DNA from: Rubripirellula lacrimiformis
Lineage (GTDB): Bacteria > Planctomycetota > Planctomycetia > Pirellulales > Pirellulaceae
Assembly: GCF_007741535.1 (NCBI RefSeq)
Contig: NZ_CP036525.1
Location: forward strand, 8,122,001 to 8,186,000
DNA length: 64,000 nt
Direction of reading: 5' to 3'
Part shown: positions 46,296 to 54,700 of the stretch, piece after piece
Layout: each line of letters opens with the position of its first letter
Numbering within the stretch: the stretch's first letter is position 1
Notes under the pieces: model-generated
The model's database searches: none
What the model was told of the DNA's origin: nothing
The model's input: the letters and a program-made list of their open reading frames with translations, nothing else
Translations under genes and position numbers: made by a program

Positions 46296-47453
46296 GTGAA
46301 CACTCAACCTTGCGCCGCCGTTGTCGGAACTGGATTCATCGGCCCCGTCCATGTCGAGGCTCTGAAGCGAGCCGGCGTCCAGGTAACGGGCATCCTGGGA
46401 TCGTCACCCGCAAAGTCGGTCGCTGCGGCACAATCGCTTGGTCTACCGCGCGGTTACCAGTCGTTCGACGAAGTGCTGGCCGATGAAACCGTCGACGCGG
46501 TGCACCTGACGACGCCCAACCGTTTTCATTTTGAACAGGCGGCCGCATGCTTGCGATCTGGCAAACATGTGATGTGCGAGAAACCACTGGCGATGAACTC
46601 CGCACAATCGCAGGAACTGGTCCAATTGGCTCGGCAATCGGGGTTAGCCGCAGGCGTCGCGTACAACATTCGCTTCTATCCGCTTTGCCACGAAGCAGCA
46701 GCGAGAGCCCGAACAGCAGACTTTGGTGACTGCCTGCACATCACCGGATCCTATGTCCAGGATTGGCTGCTGAAACCGACCGACTACAACTGGCGTGTCA
46801 TCGCCGAAGACGGTGGTGAACTGCGGGCCGTCGCGGACATTGGCACTCACTGGCTTGACCTGGTTCAGTTTGTCACCGGACTTCACGTTCAATCCGTGTG
46901 CGCGGATCTGCAAACCGTACACGCCACGCGTCAACGTCCTACCGGCGAAACCCGATCGTTCTCTCACAGCAACGATGCAGCGACCCACCCGGTGTCGATC
47001 ACAACCGAAGACGCTGGATGCATCCTGTTGAAATTTTCGGACTTAAGTCGCGGTTCGCTACATGTATCCCAGACGACCGCAGGCCGAAAGAACTGTTTAC
47101 GATTCGAGATCGCCGGCAGCGGACAATCGCTGGCCTGGGATAGCCAACAGCCCAATTCGCTGTGGATCGGCCATCGCGATCGCCCCTCGGAAACCCTGAT
47201 TCGCGACCCTGCCTTGATGTCACCCTCGGCAGCCCAAGTCACCAGCTATCCCGGCGGCCACAACGAGGGTTTTCCCGACACATTCAAGCAGCTATTCCGC
47301 ACGTTCTATGCCTCCATCGAAGCCCACGACTTTGGCCCGTCACAGAAGTATCCGATGTTCATCGATGGACACCGAGAAATCCTGCTGTGCGAAGCGATCC
47401 TGCAGAGCCATCGCCAACAGGCCTGGGTGGACGTTGACCGTTTCGAAGATTAG
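46296..47453 (+). CDS. Gfo/Idh/MocA-family oxidoreductase
   Basis: The product is 385 aa. An N-terminal Rossmann fold (AAVVGTGFIGPVHVEALKRAG) binds NAD(P). The conserved EKPLAMNSAQ contains the catalytic-site Lys of the family, and DIGTHWLDLVQF carries the conserved Asp and His of the C-terminal domain. It probably acts on a sugar or polyol in the cytoplasm. The order regulator, oxidoreductase, DeoC suggests a pathway in which a sugar acid or deoxy-sugar is oxidised and then cleaved; the exact substrate is not readable. Confidence 0.88.
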   Translation: MNTQPCAAVVGTGFIGPVHVEALKRAGVQVTGILGSSPAKSVAAAQSLGLPRGYQSFDEVLADETVDAVHLTTPNRFHFEQAAACLRSGKHVMCEKPLAMNSAQSQELVQLARQSGLAAGVAYNIRFYPLCHEAAARARTADFGDCLHITGSYVQDWLLKPTDYNWRVIAEDGGELRAVADIGTHWLDLVQFVTGLHVQSVCADLQTVHATRQRPTGETRSFSHSNDAATHPVSITTEDAGCILLKFSDLSRGSLHVSQTTAGRKNCLRFEIAGSGQSLAWDSQQPNSLWIGHRDRPSETLIRDPALMSPSAAQVTSYPGGHNEGFPDTFKQLFRTFYASIEAHDFGPSQKYPMFIDGHREILLCEAILQSHRQQAWVDVDRFED

Positions 47454-47515
47454 CCGCGTTCATCCATCCCCGTTCGCTACACCTCCTTGGTTGCCCCATT
47501 CCTGAAAGATTTTTC

Positions 47516-48241
47516 ATGCAAGATTTCACCTATCACGATGTCTCGAAGATGATTGATCACTCGTTGCTCAATCCCACTCTTTGCGTTGCGGATCTAGAAT
47601 CCGGCATCGAATTGGCGATCGCTTACGACGTTGCAAGCGTGTGCATCATGCCATACCACCTTCGTCGTTGTGCCGAGCTGCTGGCGGGCACAGACGTCCA
47701 GCCATCCACCACGATCGGATTCCCACACGGCGGGCACACCACGGCCATCAAACGCGCCGAAGCATCACGTGCCGTCGATGATGGATGCCAGGAACTGGAT
47801 ATGGTGATCAACATTTCCAAGACGCTCTCCGGCGACTGGGACTACGTCCAACAAGACATTGCGGCTGTGATCGAAGTGGCCCATGCAGCCGATCGAAAGG
47901 TGAAAGTGATCTTCGAAAACTGCTACCTTCGTGATGATCAAAAGATTCGCCTGTGCACCATCTGTACGGATTTGAAAGCCGACTGGGTGAAGACGTCGAC
48001 CGGGTATGGCACCGGCGGCGCGACCCACGACGACCTAAAATTGATGCGTCAACATTCCGGCGATCATGTTCAAGTCAAAGCCGCCGGTGGCGTGCGGGAT
48101 TTGGACGCCCTATTGGCTGTTCGCGAACTAGGCGTGACGCGGTGCGGCGCAAGCCGAACAGCCGAAATGATGGACCAAGCACGCCAACGCTTGGGTTTAC
48201 CGACCATCGATGTGAAAGCGTCCGGATCAGCCGGATACTGA
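47516..48241 (+). CDS. deoC: Deoxyribose-phosphate aldolase
   Basis: The product is 241 aa. It cleaves 2-deoxyribose-5-phosphate to glyceraldehyde-3-phosphate and acetaldehyde by Schiff-base chemistry. Lys159 in DWVKTSTGYGTGGAT is the Schiff-base Lys. Other core segments are IDHSLLNPT, TIGFPHGGHTTAIK and VKAAGGVRDLD with a conserved second Lys. It lies 62 nt after the oxidoreductase in the same direction. Because the locus lacks deoA/deoB, the physiological substrate may be a different aldol phosphate. Confidence 0.9.
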   Translation: MQDFTYHDVSKMIDHSLLNPTLCVADLESGIELAIAYDVASVCIMPYHLRRCAELLAGTDVQPSTTIGFPHGGHTTAIKRAEASRAVDDGCQELDMVINISKTLSGDWDYVQQDIAAVIEVAHAADRKVKVIFENCYLRDDQKIRLCTICTDLKADWVKTSTGYGTGGATHDDLKLMRQHSGDHVQVKAAGGVRDLDALLAVRELGVTRCGASRTAEMMDQARQRLGLPTIDVKASGSAGY

Positions 48242-48420
48242 TCACCGGCAGCGCCGGATTCCCATCACCCCGCACGGATCATCCCAAGGCGAACACGAAG
48301 AACCGAGTCTTGAATGGTTCACGATCACGAACGTTGTTGGTGATTGCGGCCTGCGCATTTGGTCGAGCTTTCAACGGCGATGGCGAACCGCTGGCAGTGA
48401 GGCCACGGGCGACGAAGAAT

Positions 48421-48468
48421 GCCGGGGCGCGAACGCGCCCACGGCTCACTGAATCAGCAGGCTGCTGA
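48421..48468. terminator. Hairpins between convergent genes
   Basis: A GC-rich hairpin GGGCGCG-aa-CGCGCCC (48425-48440), extended by GCCG/CGGC, is followed by TCAGCAG-g-CTGCTGA (48454-48468). They sit between deoC and the propeller gene read on the opposite strand, consistent with bidirectional termination, although there is no T-run. Confidence 0.4.
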
Positions 48469-49824
48469 TCACTTCGAATCGGTGATGCAGTAGACCTTGG
48501 TCAAGGTGCGGATCAACAGTTTTCCGCCCACCACACTGGGCGTGGCGATGCACAGTTCGTCCAGCGGATTGGTCGCTAGGATTTCAAACTCGGGGCCTGC
48601 TTTGACCACATACGTCAGTCCATCTTCGCTTAAACAGAATACTTTGCCGTCGTAGGCCCAGGGCGACGCGGTGAAGGATCCCTTCGGCGAAAAGCGTTGT
48701 TTGCCGTAGACTTCTTCGCCCGTCAACGCGTTGTGGCACGTCATGAATCCTTGATCGTAGACGGTATACAGGTAGTCGCCGTACACGATTTGCGTGGTGT
48801 TGTAGGCCGAGGCCTGGGGCTGATACCACTGGATGAATTCGCTGTTGCTGAAGTCCCCGTCACTCAAGTCCCCCTCACTCAAGTCCCCGTCGTTGGCAAT
48901 ATCCCCGCTGGCCCCTGGCAGAATCGCAAACGTCGGGCGATGCGTGTCGCCGACATATCCCGATGACACGTAACACATCCCATGCGCCGCAAACGGTGAC
49001 GGGATCACCAGGATCGACATATCCCCGTCGAAGCTCCAAAGTTCGTCGCCCGCGAGCGAATAGCTGCGATTCTTTTGTTTCCCGGGGACCACGATTTCGG
49101 TTCGCAGGTCGTTTTCCCAGATGAACGGTGTGGCCCAAGATGCGGTTTCCGATCGCTCGGTTCGCCATCGCTGTTGGCCGGTCTTGGCGTCCAGTGATGT
49201 GATCCAGGAATCTTCCTGGTTGTCGTACACGACGATCACTTGCCCATCGTGCACCACCGGCGATGATGCGGCGCCATAGTCCATGTTGGTCTTCTTGGGA
49301 TCGATCATCTTGGACCACATCAAGTCCCCGTCCAAGCTGTAACAAAACAACCCCAAGTCACCGAACAACACAAACAACCGCTCGCCATCCGTCGCCGGCG
49401 TCTCGGCCGCATAGGAACTCTTGGGGTGCCGTGGCACCAGAGGACGCCCAGTATGCGATTCGCGTTTCCAAATCTGGTTTCCGGTATTCAAATCCAAACA
49501 GTACACCATCCAGTGGTGAATTCCCTTGGCTGGATCTCGCACCCCCTTGCCCAGGTACAATCCACTCTTCGGTTCCACATTCGGCTCGTCCGCCACCACC
49601 GACGAAACGAAGATTCGATCACCAACCACGATGGGGCTGCCCCAACCCTGGCCCTCGACATCCGCAACCCATGCAACATTGTCCTCGGCATTCCACTGCG
49701 TTGGCAGCCGGGGATGGTCATCCGCGACGCCCGTCGCATCGGCACCACGAAAACGCGGGAAGGTATCGTCCGACACCCCCACCGAAGCCAGACAAATCAT
49801 CAGTCCAAAAACAAAGGTTCGCAT
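48469..49824 (-). CDS. Secreted PQQ-like beta-propeller protein (BamB-like)
   Basis: The product is 451 aa from the ATG giving MRTFVFGLMICLASVGVS, a signal peptide; the open frame upstream is ignored. It starts the mature part with DDTFPRFRGADATGVADDHP, a phrase typical of planctomycete propellers. Repeated PQQ blades include VVGDRIFVSSVV, ATDGERLFVLFGD, WITSLDAKTGQQRWR and VYDQGFMTCHNALTGEEVYG. An acidic insert with DGDLSEGDLSDGDF comes from a short DNA repeat. No cofactor-binding site is evident, so it may be a scaffold or an enzyme of unknown substrate. Confidence 0.8.
   Translation of the reverse strand: MRTFVFGLMICLASVGVSDDTFPRFRGADATGVADDHPRLPTQWNAEDNVAWVADVEGQGWGSPIVVGDRIFVSSVVADEPNVEPKSGLYLGKGVRDPAKGIHHWMVYCLDLNTGNQIWKRESHTGRPLVPRHPKSSYAAETPATDGERLFVLFGDLGLFCYSLDGDLMWSKMIDPKKTNMDYGAASSPVVHDGQVIVVYDNQEDSWITSLDAKTGQQRWRTERSETASWATPFIWENDLRTEIVVPGKQKNRSYSLAGDELWSFDGDMSILVIPSPFAAHGMCYVSSGYVGDTHRPTFAILPGASGDIANDGDLSEGDLSDGDFSNSEFIQWYQPQASAYNTTQIVYGDYLYTVYDQGFMTCHNALTGEEVYGKQRFSPKGSFTASPWAYDGKVFCLSEDGLTYVVKAGPEFEILATNPLDELCIATPSVVGGKLLIRTLTKVYCITDSK
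48851..48895. repeat. 15-bp tandem repeat inside the propeller gene
   Basis: Three near-identical 15-bp units (AAGTCCCCGTCACTC and variants) encode the acidic DLS-EGDLS-DGDFS insert. Units are in frame, so copy number can change without breaking the gene. Confidence 0.6.
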
Positions 49825-49975
49825 CTCGGATTCCAGTTTGGCACAGCGTTGGCAAATCAACATGAACATCGCATTCTAATAGACTCGGGCGGCACCCACC
49901 TCCGCCACCAGACCAGATCGCAGACGAATCGACACCGACCATGGCCGGACCGCACGACACACCAGGGAACACTCG

Positions 49976-50476
49976 ATGCCCCATCCCACGGACACAAGCC
50001 GCCGGCACGGCGTTCTAGGCAAATCCGTCCGCCGCGCATGTGACGCAGCATTCGCCACGATCGAACGTGGCCGGCGACTTCTGGGCCGACCGCCGGTGCG
50101 AAGCATCTCGACCGAAGAAGTTCGCAAAGCGACCACAAAACACGGATCGCCCATCGTGTTGGTGGATGTTCGCGACGATTCGGAACAACGGGTATCCCGA
50201 ATCCCAGGATCGATTTCGCTAAAAGAATTCAACGCCGCCCCGAACCGGCATCGCGGCAAAACGATCGTTCCCTACTGCACCATCGGCGGACGCAGTTACC
50301 TGTTTGCCCGCCGATTGGTCGCCAAGGGGTTCGACGCCCAAAACTATCGCGACAGCATCCTGGGGTGGGTCCACTGCGGACTGCCCCTGGAAACCCCAAC
50401 CGGACAACCCACCAACGCGATCCACCCCTACTGGTCGATCTTTCAAGTTCCGGACGCTTACCGCGCGCAAAAGTGA
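49976..50476 (+). CDS. Rhodanese-domain protein
   Basis: The product is 166 aa. The rhodanese domain (about 43-140) has SPIVLVDVRDDSEQRVSRIPG and the active-site loop YCTIGGRS with Cys101 as the sulfur carrier. The C-terminus (PTNAIHPYWSIFQVPDAYRA) is unusual and not part of the standard single-domain fold. An N-terminal Arg-rich helix may bind nucleic acid or membrane. It may transfer sulfur or act as a redox or phosphatase-like module; no neighbour indicates which. Confidence 0.8.
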   Translation: MPHPTDTSRRHGVLGKSVRRACDAAFATIERGRRLLGRPPVRSISTEEVRKATTKHGSPIVLVDVRDDSEQRVSRIPGSISLKEFNAAPNRHRGKTIVPYCTIGGRSYLFARRLVAKGFDAQNYRDSILGWVHCGLPLETPTGQPTNAIHPYWSIFQVPDAYRAQK

Positions 50477-50524
50477 CGACCCAGGATATCACCGTCGGAT
50501 ACGTCCGCCCGGAGGGGGAGAGGC

Positions 50525-51385
50525 TTACTTCGATAGGTGAGTGACAAACCAATCGACCATCGCTTCGGTTGCTTTGCGAGCATCCTCGCCACCGAATCCA
50601 TGACCGGCATTTTCGAACTCGATCAGATCGCTGGTCACGTTCGCCTTCTGAAACGCGGCCTGGATATTGCGGCTGTGAAAGATCGGAACCAGTTCGTCCT
50701 TGACTCCCGCCAACAACAAGGTTGGCGGATCATCCGGCGACACATGCAGTAGCGGCGAATCGACTTCCGCCGCTTGTTGATCGATTTCCAGTGCCGGGAA
50801 CCCACCATACGCGGCCAACCGGTCGGGGGCGTCTTTGGCCATCACTCGCAAATCGGTCGGTGCCACGTACGCCACCACCGCGTTGACCCGGTCGCTGATG
50901 TGTTCGATCGGATCCTTGGATTCGGCGATGCCGTCGTCCGATGCTGTCCCCAACATCAACGACAGGTGGCCACCGGCACTCATACCGAACACACCGATTC
51001 GATCCGGATCAATCTTGAATCGTTCGGCGTTGGCGCGGATGAATCGAACGCTGCGGCGAACATCCGCGACCGCTTCGGTGATCGTGAACCGAGGGCTGCT
51101 GCCATGTCGAACGGCGAACACGGTAAACCCCTTGTCCGTCAGCGGGCGAAACATGTGCTGGGACTGTTCCGGCGGCGACCAACCGGAATACCAACCACCG
51201 CTGACCATGAACAGCACTGCCGCACCGTTGGCATCTTCTTGGGGCGTGAACGCGTCGCAAGTCATCGCCAACCCGAGCTTATGCCCGTAAACGACGTCGG
51301 GCGAAATGATGACGTCGTCGGCGCTGCCCCGCGGCGACATTGCGATCAACAACGCCGCTGCACACAACTGAAATGGAACTCGCAT
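50525..51385 (-). CDS. Secreted alpha/beta hydrolase
   Basis: The product is 286 aa from the ATG giving MRVPFQLCAAALLIAMSPRGSA, a signal peptide. Domain features: LFMVSGGWYSGW (oxyanion hole), GVFGMSAGGHLSLMLG with the catalytic Ser, an Asp in LLAGVKDELVPI and His in FENAGHGFGGE. This is the BD-FAE/acetyl-xylan-esterase-like subgroup. It probably de-esterifies a polysaccharide or another ester in the periplasm. It converges on the rhodanese gene (48 nt). Confidence 0.85.
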   Translation of the reverse strand: MRVPFQLCAAALLIAMSPRGSADDVIISPDVVYGHKLGLAMTCDAFTPQEDANGAAVLFMVSGGWYSGWSPPEQSQHMFRPLTDKGFTVFAVRHGSSPRFTITEAVADVRRSVRFIRANAERFKIDPDRIGVFGMSAGGHLSLMLGTASDDGIAESKDPIEHISDRVNAVVAYVAPTDLRVMAKDAPDRLAAYGGFPALEIDQQAAEVDSPLLHVSPDDPPTLLLAGVKDELVPIFHSRNIQAAFQKANVTSDLIEFENAGHGFGGEDARKATEAMVDWFVTHLSK

Positions 51386-51596
51386 TTTGGACCCTTTGGG
51401 TTGGAAAGAACGGGGACTCACTAGAACACCATCACCGAACCGATGTGTCGATTGAATTTGTACCGCTTTGTAGAATAGCCGGGTCTTTGGTAGCACCCGA
51501 TGGCTCGATTCACTACTGTAAAAGTTGCGGCATGACGATGGCCCATCCTCGTGATCGCGACTGCGAAACAACAACTTTTCTACGGAATGATTCGTG

Positions 51597-53648
51597 ATGA
51601 CCGTTCGCGCAGCCCTCCCATTGCTGATTGCCTTCATCGCCACCGCTTCGATCGGGGTCCAGCAACCGTCTGCGGCTCAGCCACCCACGTCCCCCGATCT
51701 GTCGCTGGCTCCGGTTCGCCAAGGACCTGAACCCATCCAAGGCGGTGACCACGGCGTTGGCAAACGGGTTGCCGATGCGACTTTGACCGACCTAGCGGGA
51801 CGGCCTCATAGCCTGGGCAAGCTTGCCGATCAGAACCGCGCGGTCGTGATCGCCATGACCAGCAGCAGTTGCCCGCTTAGCAGAAAGTACCTGCCAACAC
51901 TCGTCGAACTTTCAAAACAGTACGGTGACGACATCGCTTGGGTGATCGTCAATCCGATCGCCACCGACCAACCCGACGAGATGCAGGCCGCCGCCCAACA
52001 GTTCGATCCCGACGTTATCTACGGGCACGACCGTGACGGAAAGTTTGCCGCTGGCATCGGCGCCCTGACCACCACCGACGTGATCGTATTGGACCGATCC
52101 CAAACGATCCTTTACCACGGCGCGATCGATGACCAGTACGGCTTCGGCTACTCCATCGCGGCACCACGGCATCGGTATCTGGCCGACGCCTTGTCCGCGA
52201 TCAACCAAGGCCAGAACCCGACCGTGGCTGCCACCAAGGCACCCGGATGCACCCTGTCCCATGATCCCCAAGCCTCTGCCACAGCCAGCGACCTGACGTA
52301 TCACAATCGGATCTCGCGAATCACTCAGCAACACTGTGTTGGCTGTCATCGTGATGGCGGTGTCGCACCTTTCCCGCTGGTCACCTTTGACGACGTGTCG
52401 GCGCATGCGGCAATGATCCAGCAGGTCGTTCAAGGCCAGACCATGCCGCCCTGGTTCGCCGCCAAATCGGCAAACGCGACTGACCGGTCACTGTCGCCTT
52501 GGGCAAATGATTGCTCGCTTGCCGAAACCGAAAAACGTGACCTCCTGGATTGGCTGGCCGGCCCGATGCCCGAAGGCGATCCCAACGACGCGCCGCAGGC
52601 GAGGCAGTTCACCAGTGATTGGCAAATCGGAACACCCGATGCCATCTTTCAGTTTGACGATCCCCAGCCGGTGAAGGCGACCGGCGTGATGCCTTACAAG
52701 TATGTCGAAGTGCAAACCGACATCCCAGAAGATAAATGGGTGCAAGCGATCGAAGTCAAACCAGGTGACCGAAGCGTCGTTCATCATGTGCTGGTCTTTG
52801 CCCAAGGTGCCGGCCAAAAATCCGATGAACGCGATGGATTCTGGGGGATCTATGTACCGGGCAACAGTTCGCTGATCTATCCCGATGGATTTGCAAAACG
52901 GCTTCCCAAGCAAGCCAAGCTACGGTTCCAAATGCATTACACGCCCAACGGAACCGAGACGACCGATCGGACCAGCATCGGAGTTGTCTACGCAAAACAT
53001 CCTCCGCAACACGAGGTTCACGTCAAAGGCATCTACAACGACAAGATCAACATCCCCGCAGGTGCCAAGAACCATCCGGAAGTGGCAACGTTGCCTATCC
53101 CCACGGACGCCCGCGTGATGGGCTTCCTGCCGCACATGCACCTGCGTGGCAAGGCCGCTCGTTACGAACTGATTCGCGAAAGCGAAACCACCACGCTGTT
53201 GGACATTCCTCGTTACGATTTCAATTGGCAATTGCTGTATCGCTATCGCGAACCGCTGTTGTTGCATCCGGGCGACATGATTCGCTTTACATCATGGTAC
53301 GACAACAGCGATCAAAACCCCGCCAACCCTGACCCAACCAAGACAGTCCGTTGGGGGCCACAAACGTTTGATGAAATGCAGCTCGGCTATGTCGAATATT
53401 ACCTACCGGGCACACAACCAGGCGAGGCAAACGGAAAGTCGGCTTTGGCAGGCGAGTCCGGTGGCCGCCGAGACCGCGGAACGGTTTTGTTCCGCCGGCT
53501 GGACGTCAACCAAGATGGCGTGATCACAAAGGCGGAAGTGCGCGAGCGGATGCCCAACGAACCCAACGCCGCTGGCCCGATCTTTGACCGGCTCGATATG
53601 GACAGCAACGGTGAACTCACACGATCTGAACTGGAAAAACTGAAATGA
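51597..53648 (+). CDS. Redoxin / cytochrome c / monooxygenase-like / EF-hand fusion
   Basis: The product is 683 aa with a signal peptide (ALPLLIAFIATASIGVQ) from ATG 51597 (GTG 51594 possible). It has a thioredoxin-like redoxin domain at about 50-190 (MTSSSCPLSRKYLPTLVEL; only one Cys in the active site), then a haem site CVGCHRDGG (about 246). A domain at about 330-600 resembles copper type II ascorbate-dependent monooxygenase (VVHHVLVFAQGAG, HMHLRGKAARYEL, LHPGDMIRF). Two EF-hand loops follow at the C-terminus (DVNQDGVITKAE, DMDSNGELTRSE). It would act in the periplasm; the fusion suggests oxidation of an extracellular substrate. Its TGA overlaps the next ATG. Confidence 0.82.
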   Translation: MTVRAALPLLIAFIATASIGVQQPSAAQPPTSPDLSLAPVRQGPEPIQGGDHGVGKRVADATLTDLAGRPHSLGKLADQNRAVVIAMTSSSCPLSRKYLPTLVELSKQYGDDIAWVIVNPIATDQPDEMQAAAQQFDPDVIYGHDRDGKFAAGIGALTTTDVIVLDRSQTILYHGAIDDQYGFGYSIAAPRHRYLADALSAINQGQNPTVAATKAPGCTLSHDPQASATASDLTYHNRISRITQQHCVGCHRDGGVAPFPLVTFDDVSAHAAMIQQVVQGQTMPPWFAAKSANATDRSLSPWANDCSLAETEKRDLLDWLAGPMPEGDPNDAPQARQFTSDWQIGTPDAIFQFDDPQPVKATGVMPYKYVEVQTDIPEDKWVQAIEVKPGDRSVVHHVLVFAQGAGQKSDERDGFWGIYVPGNSSLIYPDGFAKRLPKQAKLRFQMHYTPNGTETTDRTSIGVVYAKHPPQHEVHVKGIYNDKINIPAGAKNHPEVATLPIPTDARVMGFLPHMHLRGKAARYELIRESETTTLLDIPRYDFNWQLLYRYREPLLLHPGDMIRFTSWYDNSDQNPANPDPTKTVRWGPQTFDEMQLGYVEYYLPGTQPGEANGKSALAGESGGRRDRGTVLFRRLDVNQDGVITKAEVRERMPNEPNAAGPIFDRLDMDSNGELTRSELEKLK

Positions 53649-54544
53649 ATCGTTCATGTGCAGCCCAGATTCCACATCGGCTCGTGAGTGTCTGCATCGC
53701 GATCACCTTTGCCGTCGCCAGCTCCGTCGGATCGAACCACCCCCTGTCGGCTCAACAGCAAACGGTGGACGATTCCGCCGCCCAAAGTACGGCCGATTCG
53801 CAGAGCAACCGATCGCAACAGGTGCGAACCTGGCTGGTCGATGGGGTCGAGCGTCAGGCAATCGTTTCGTTGCCTGCGGATTCGCAGACCCCACCCACTG
53901 CGTTGGTGTTCGTGTTCCATGGACACGGCGGCACGATGAATCGCGCACTCACCATGTTTGCGATGGACCGACATTGGCCGGAATCGATCGTCGTCAGCCC
54001 GCAAGGACTCCGGACGCCCGGATTGCTGACGGATTCCGACGGAAAGAAGCCCGACTGGCAAACGTCGCCAGGCCAACAAAACGACCGCGATTTGAAGTTC
54101 TTCGATGCGATGCTGGCCAGCCTGAAACAGGAACACAACATCGACCAGCAACAGATTTTCGCCACCGGGCATTCCAACGGGGCCGCGTTTTGCTATTTGC
54201 TGTGGGCCCTGCGCGGTGACACCCTCACCGCAACTGCGCCATCGGCGGGTGCCATCACACTGAAACTTCGCCGGCTATTAAAACCTAAGCCCGCGATGCT
54301 TCTGGCAGGAGAAAACGACCAGTTGGTGAAGTTCGCATGGCAACAGAGGTCGATCGAATTCGTGCGCAGACTCAATCATTGCGATGACCAACCAACGACG
54401 GCGGGGAACCTTCATACGTACCCATCCAAACTGCAGATGCCGCTCCAGGCGTACATCCACCCGGGCGGCCATCGGTTCGCCACCGAAGCAGCCCCGGCGA
54501 TCGCAAAGTTCTTCCAAAGCCAATCCAAACCCGACACTCCGTGA
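53645..54544 (+). CDS. LpqC/PHB-depolymerase-like esterase
   Basis: The product is 299 aa; it overlaps the preceding stop by 4 nt (ATGA), so it is co-translated. A signal or lipoprotein-like N-terminus (RLVSVCIAITFAVASSVGS) is followed by an alpha/beta hydrolase with VFVFHGHGGTMN as oxyanion hole and ATGHSNGAAFCYLLW as nucleophile elbow. A His near the end is in YIHPGGHRFATE. The closest types are feruloyl esterases and poly-beta-hydroxybutyrate depolymerases. It is probably secreted and paired with the redox chimera. Confidence 0.8.
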   Translation: MNRSCAAQIPHRLVSVCIAITFAVASSVGSNHPLSAQQQTVDDSAAQSTADSQSNRSQQVRTWLVDGVERQAIVSLPADSQTPPTALVFVFHGHGGTMNRALTMFAMDRHWPESIVVSPQGLRTPGLLTDSDGKKPDWQTSPGQQNDRDLKFFDAMLASLKQEHNIDQQQIFATGHSNGAAFCYLLWALRGDTLTATAPSAGAITLKLRRLLKPKPAMLLAGENDQLVKFAWQQRSIEFVRRLNHCDDQPTTAGNLHTYPSKLQMPLQAYIHPGGHRFATEAAPAIAKFFQSQSKPDTP

Positions 54545-54583
54545 TCTCAGCAGACGGCGAAGAACCCCATCGCCAAGCTTTCA

Positions 54584-54627
54584 GTAGAACGGCCTTTCCA
54601 GGCCGTCTTCTTTCCGCGAAGACCGGT
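54584..54627. repeat. Half copy of the GGCCTTTCCAGGCCGTC repeat
   Basis: It shares GTAGAACGGCCTTTCCAGG and the following CGTC...TTTCC.GCGAAGAC with the left arm and loop of the palindrome at 29409-29478, but lacks the right arm. It sits in the spacer between convergent genes. Confidence 0.6.
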
Positions 54628-54700
54628 TAATACAGACAGCCCAAGCCGTGTCGACCAAGGCTCCGTCTGCGAAACGCAACCCAATCGATGCCCCCGTTTT

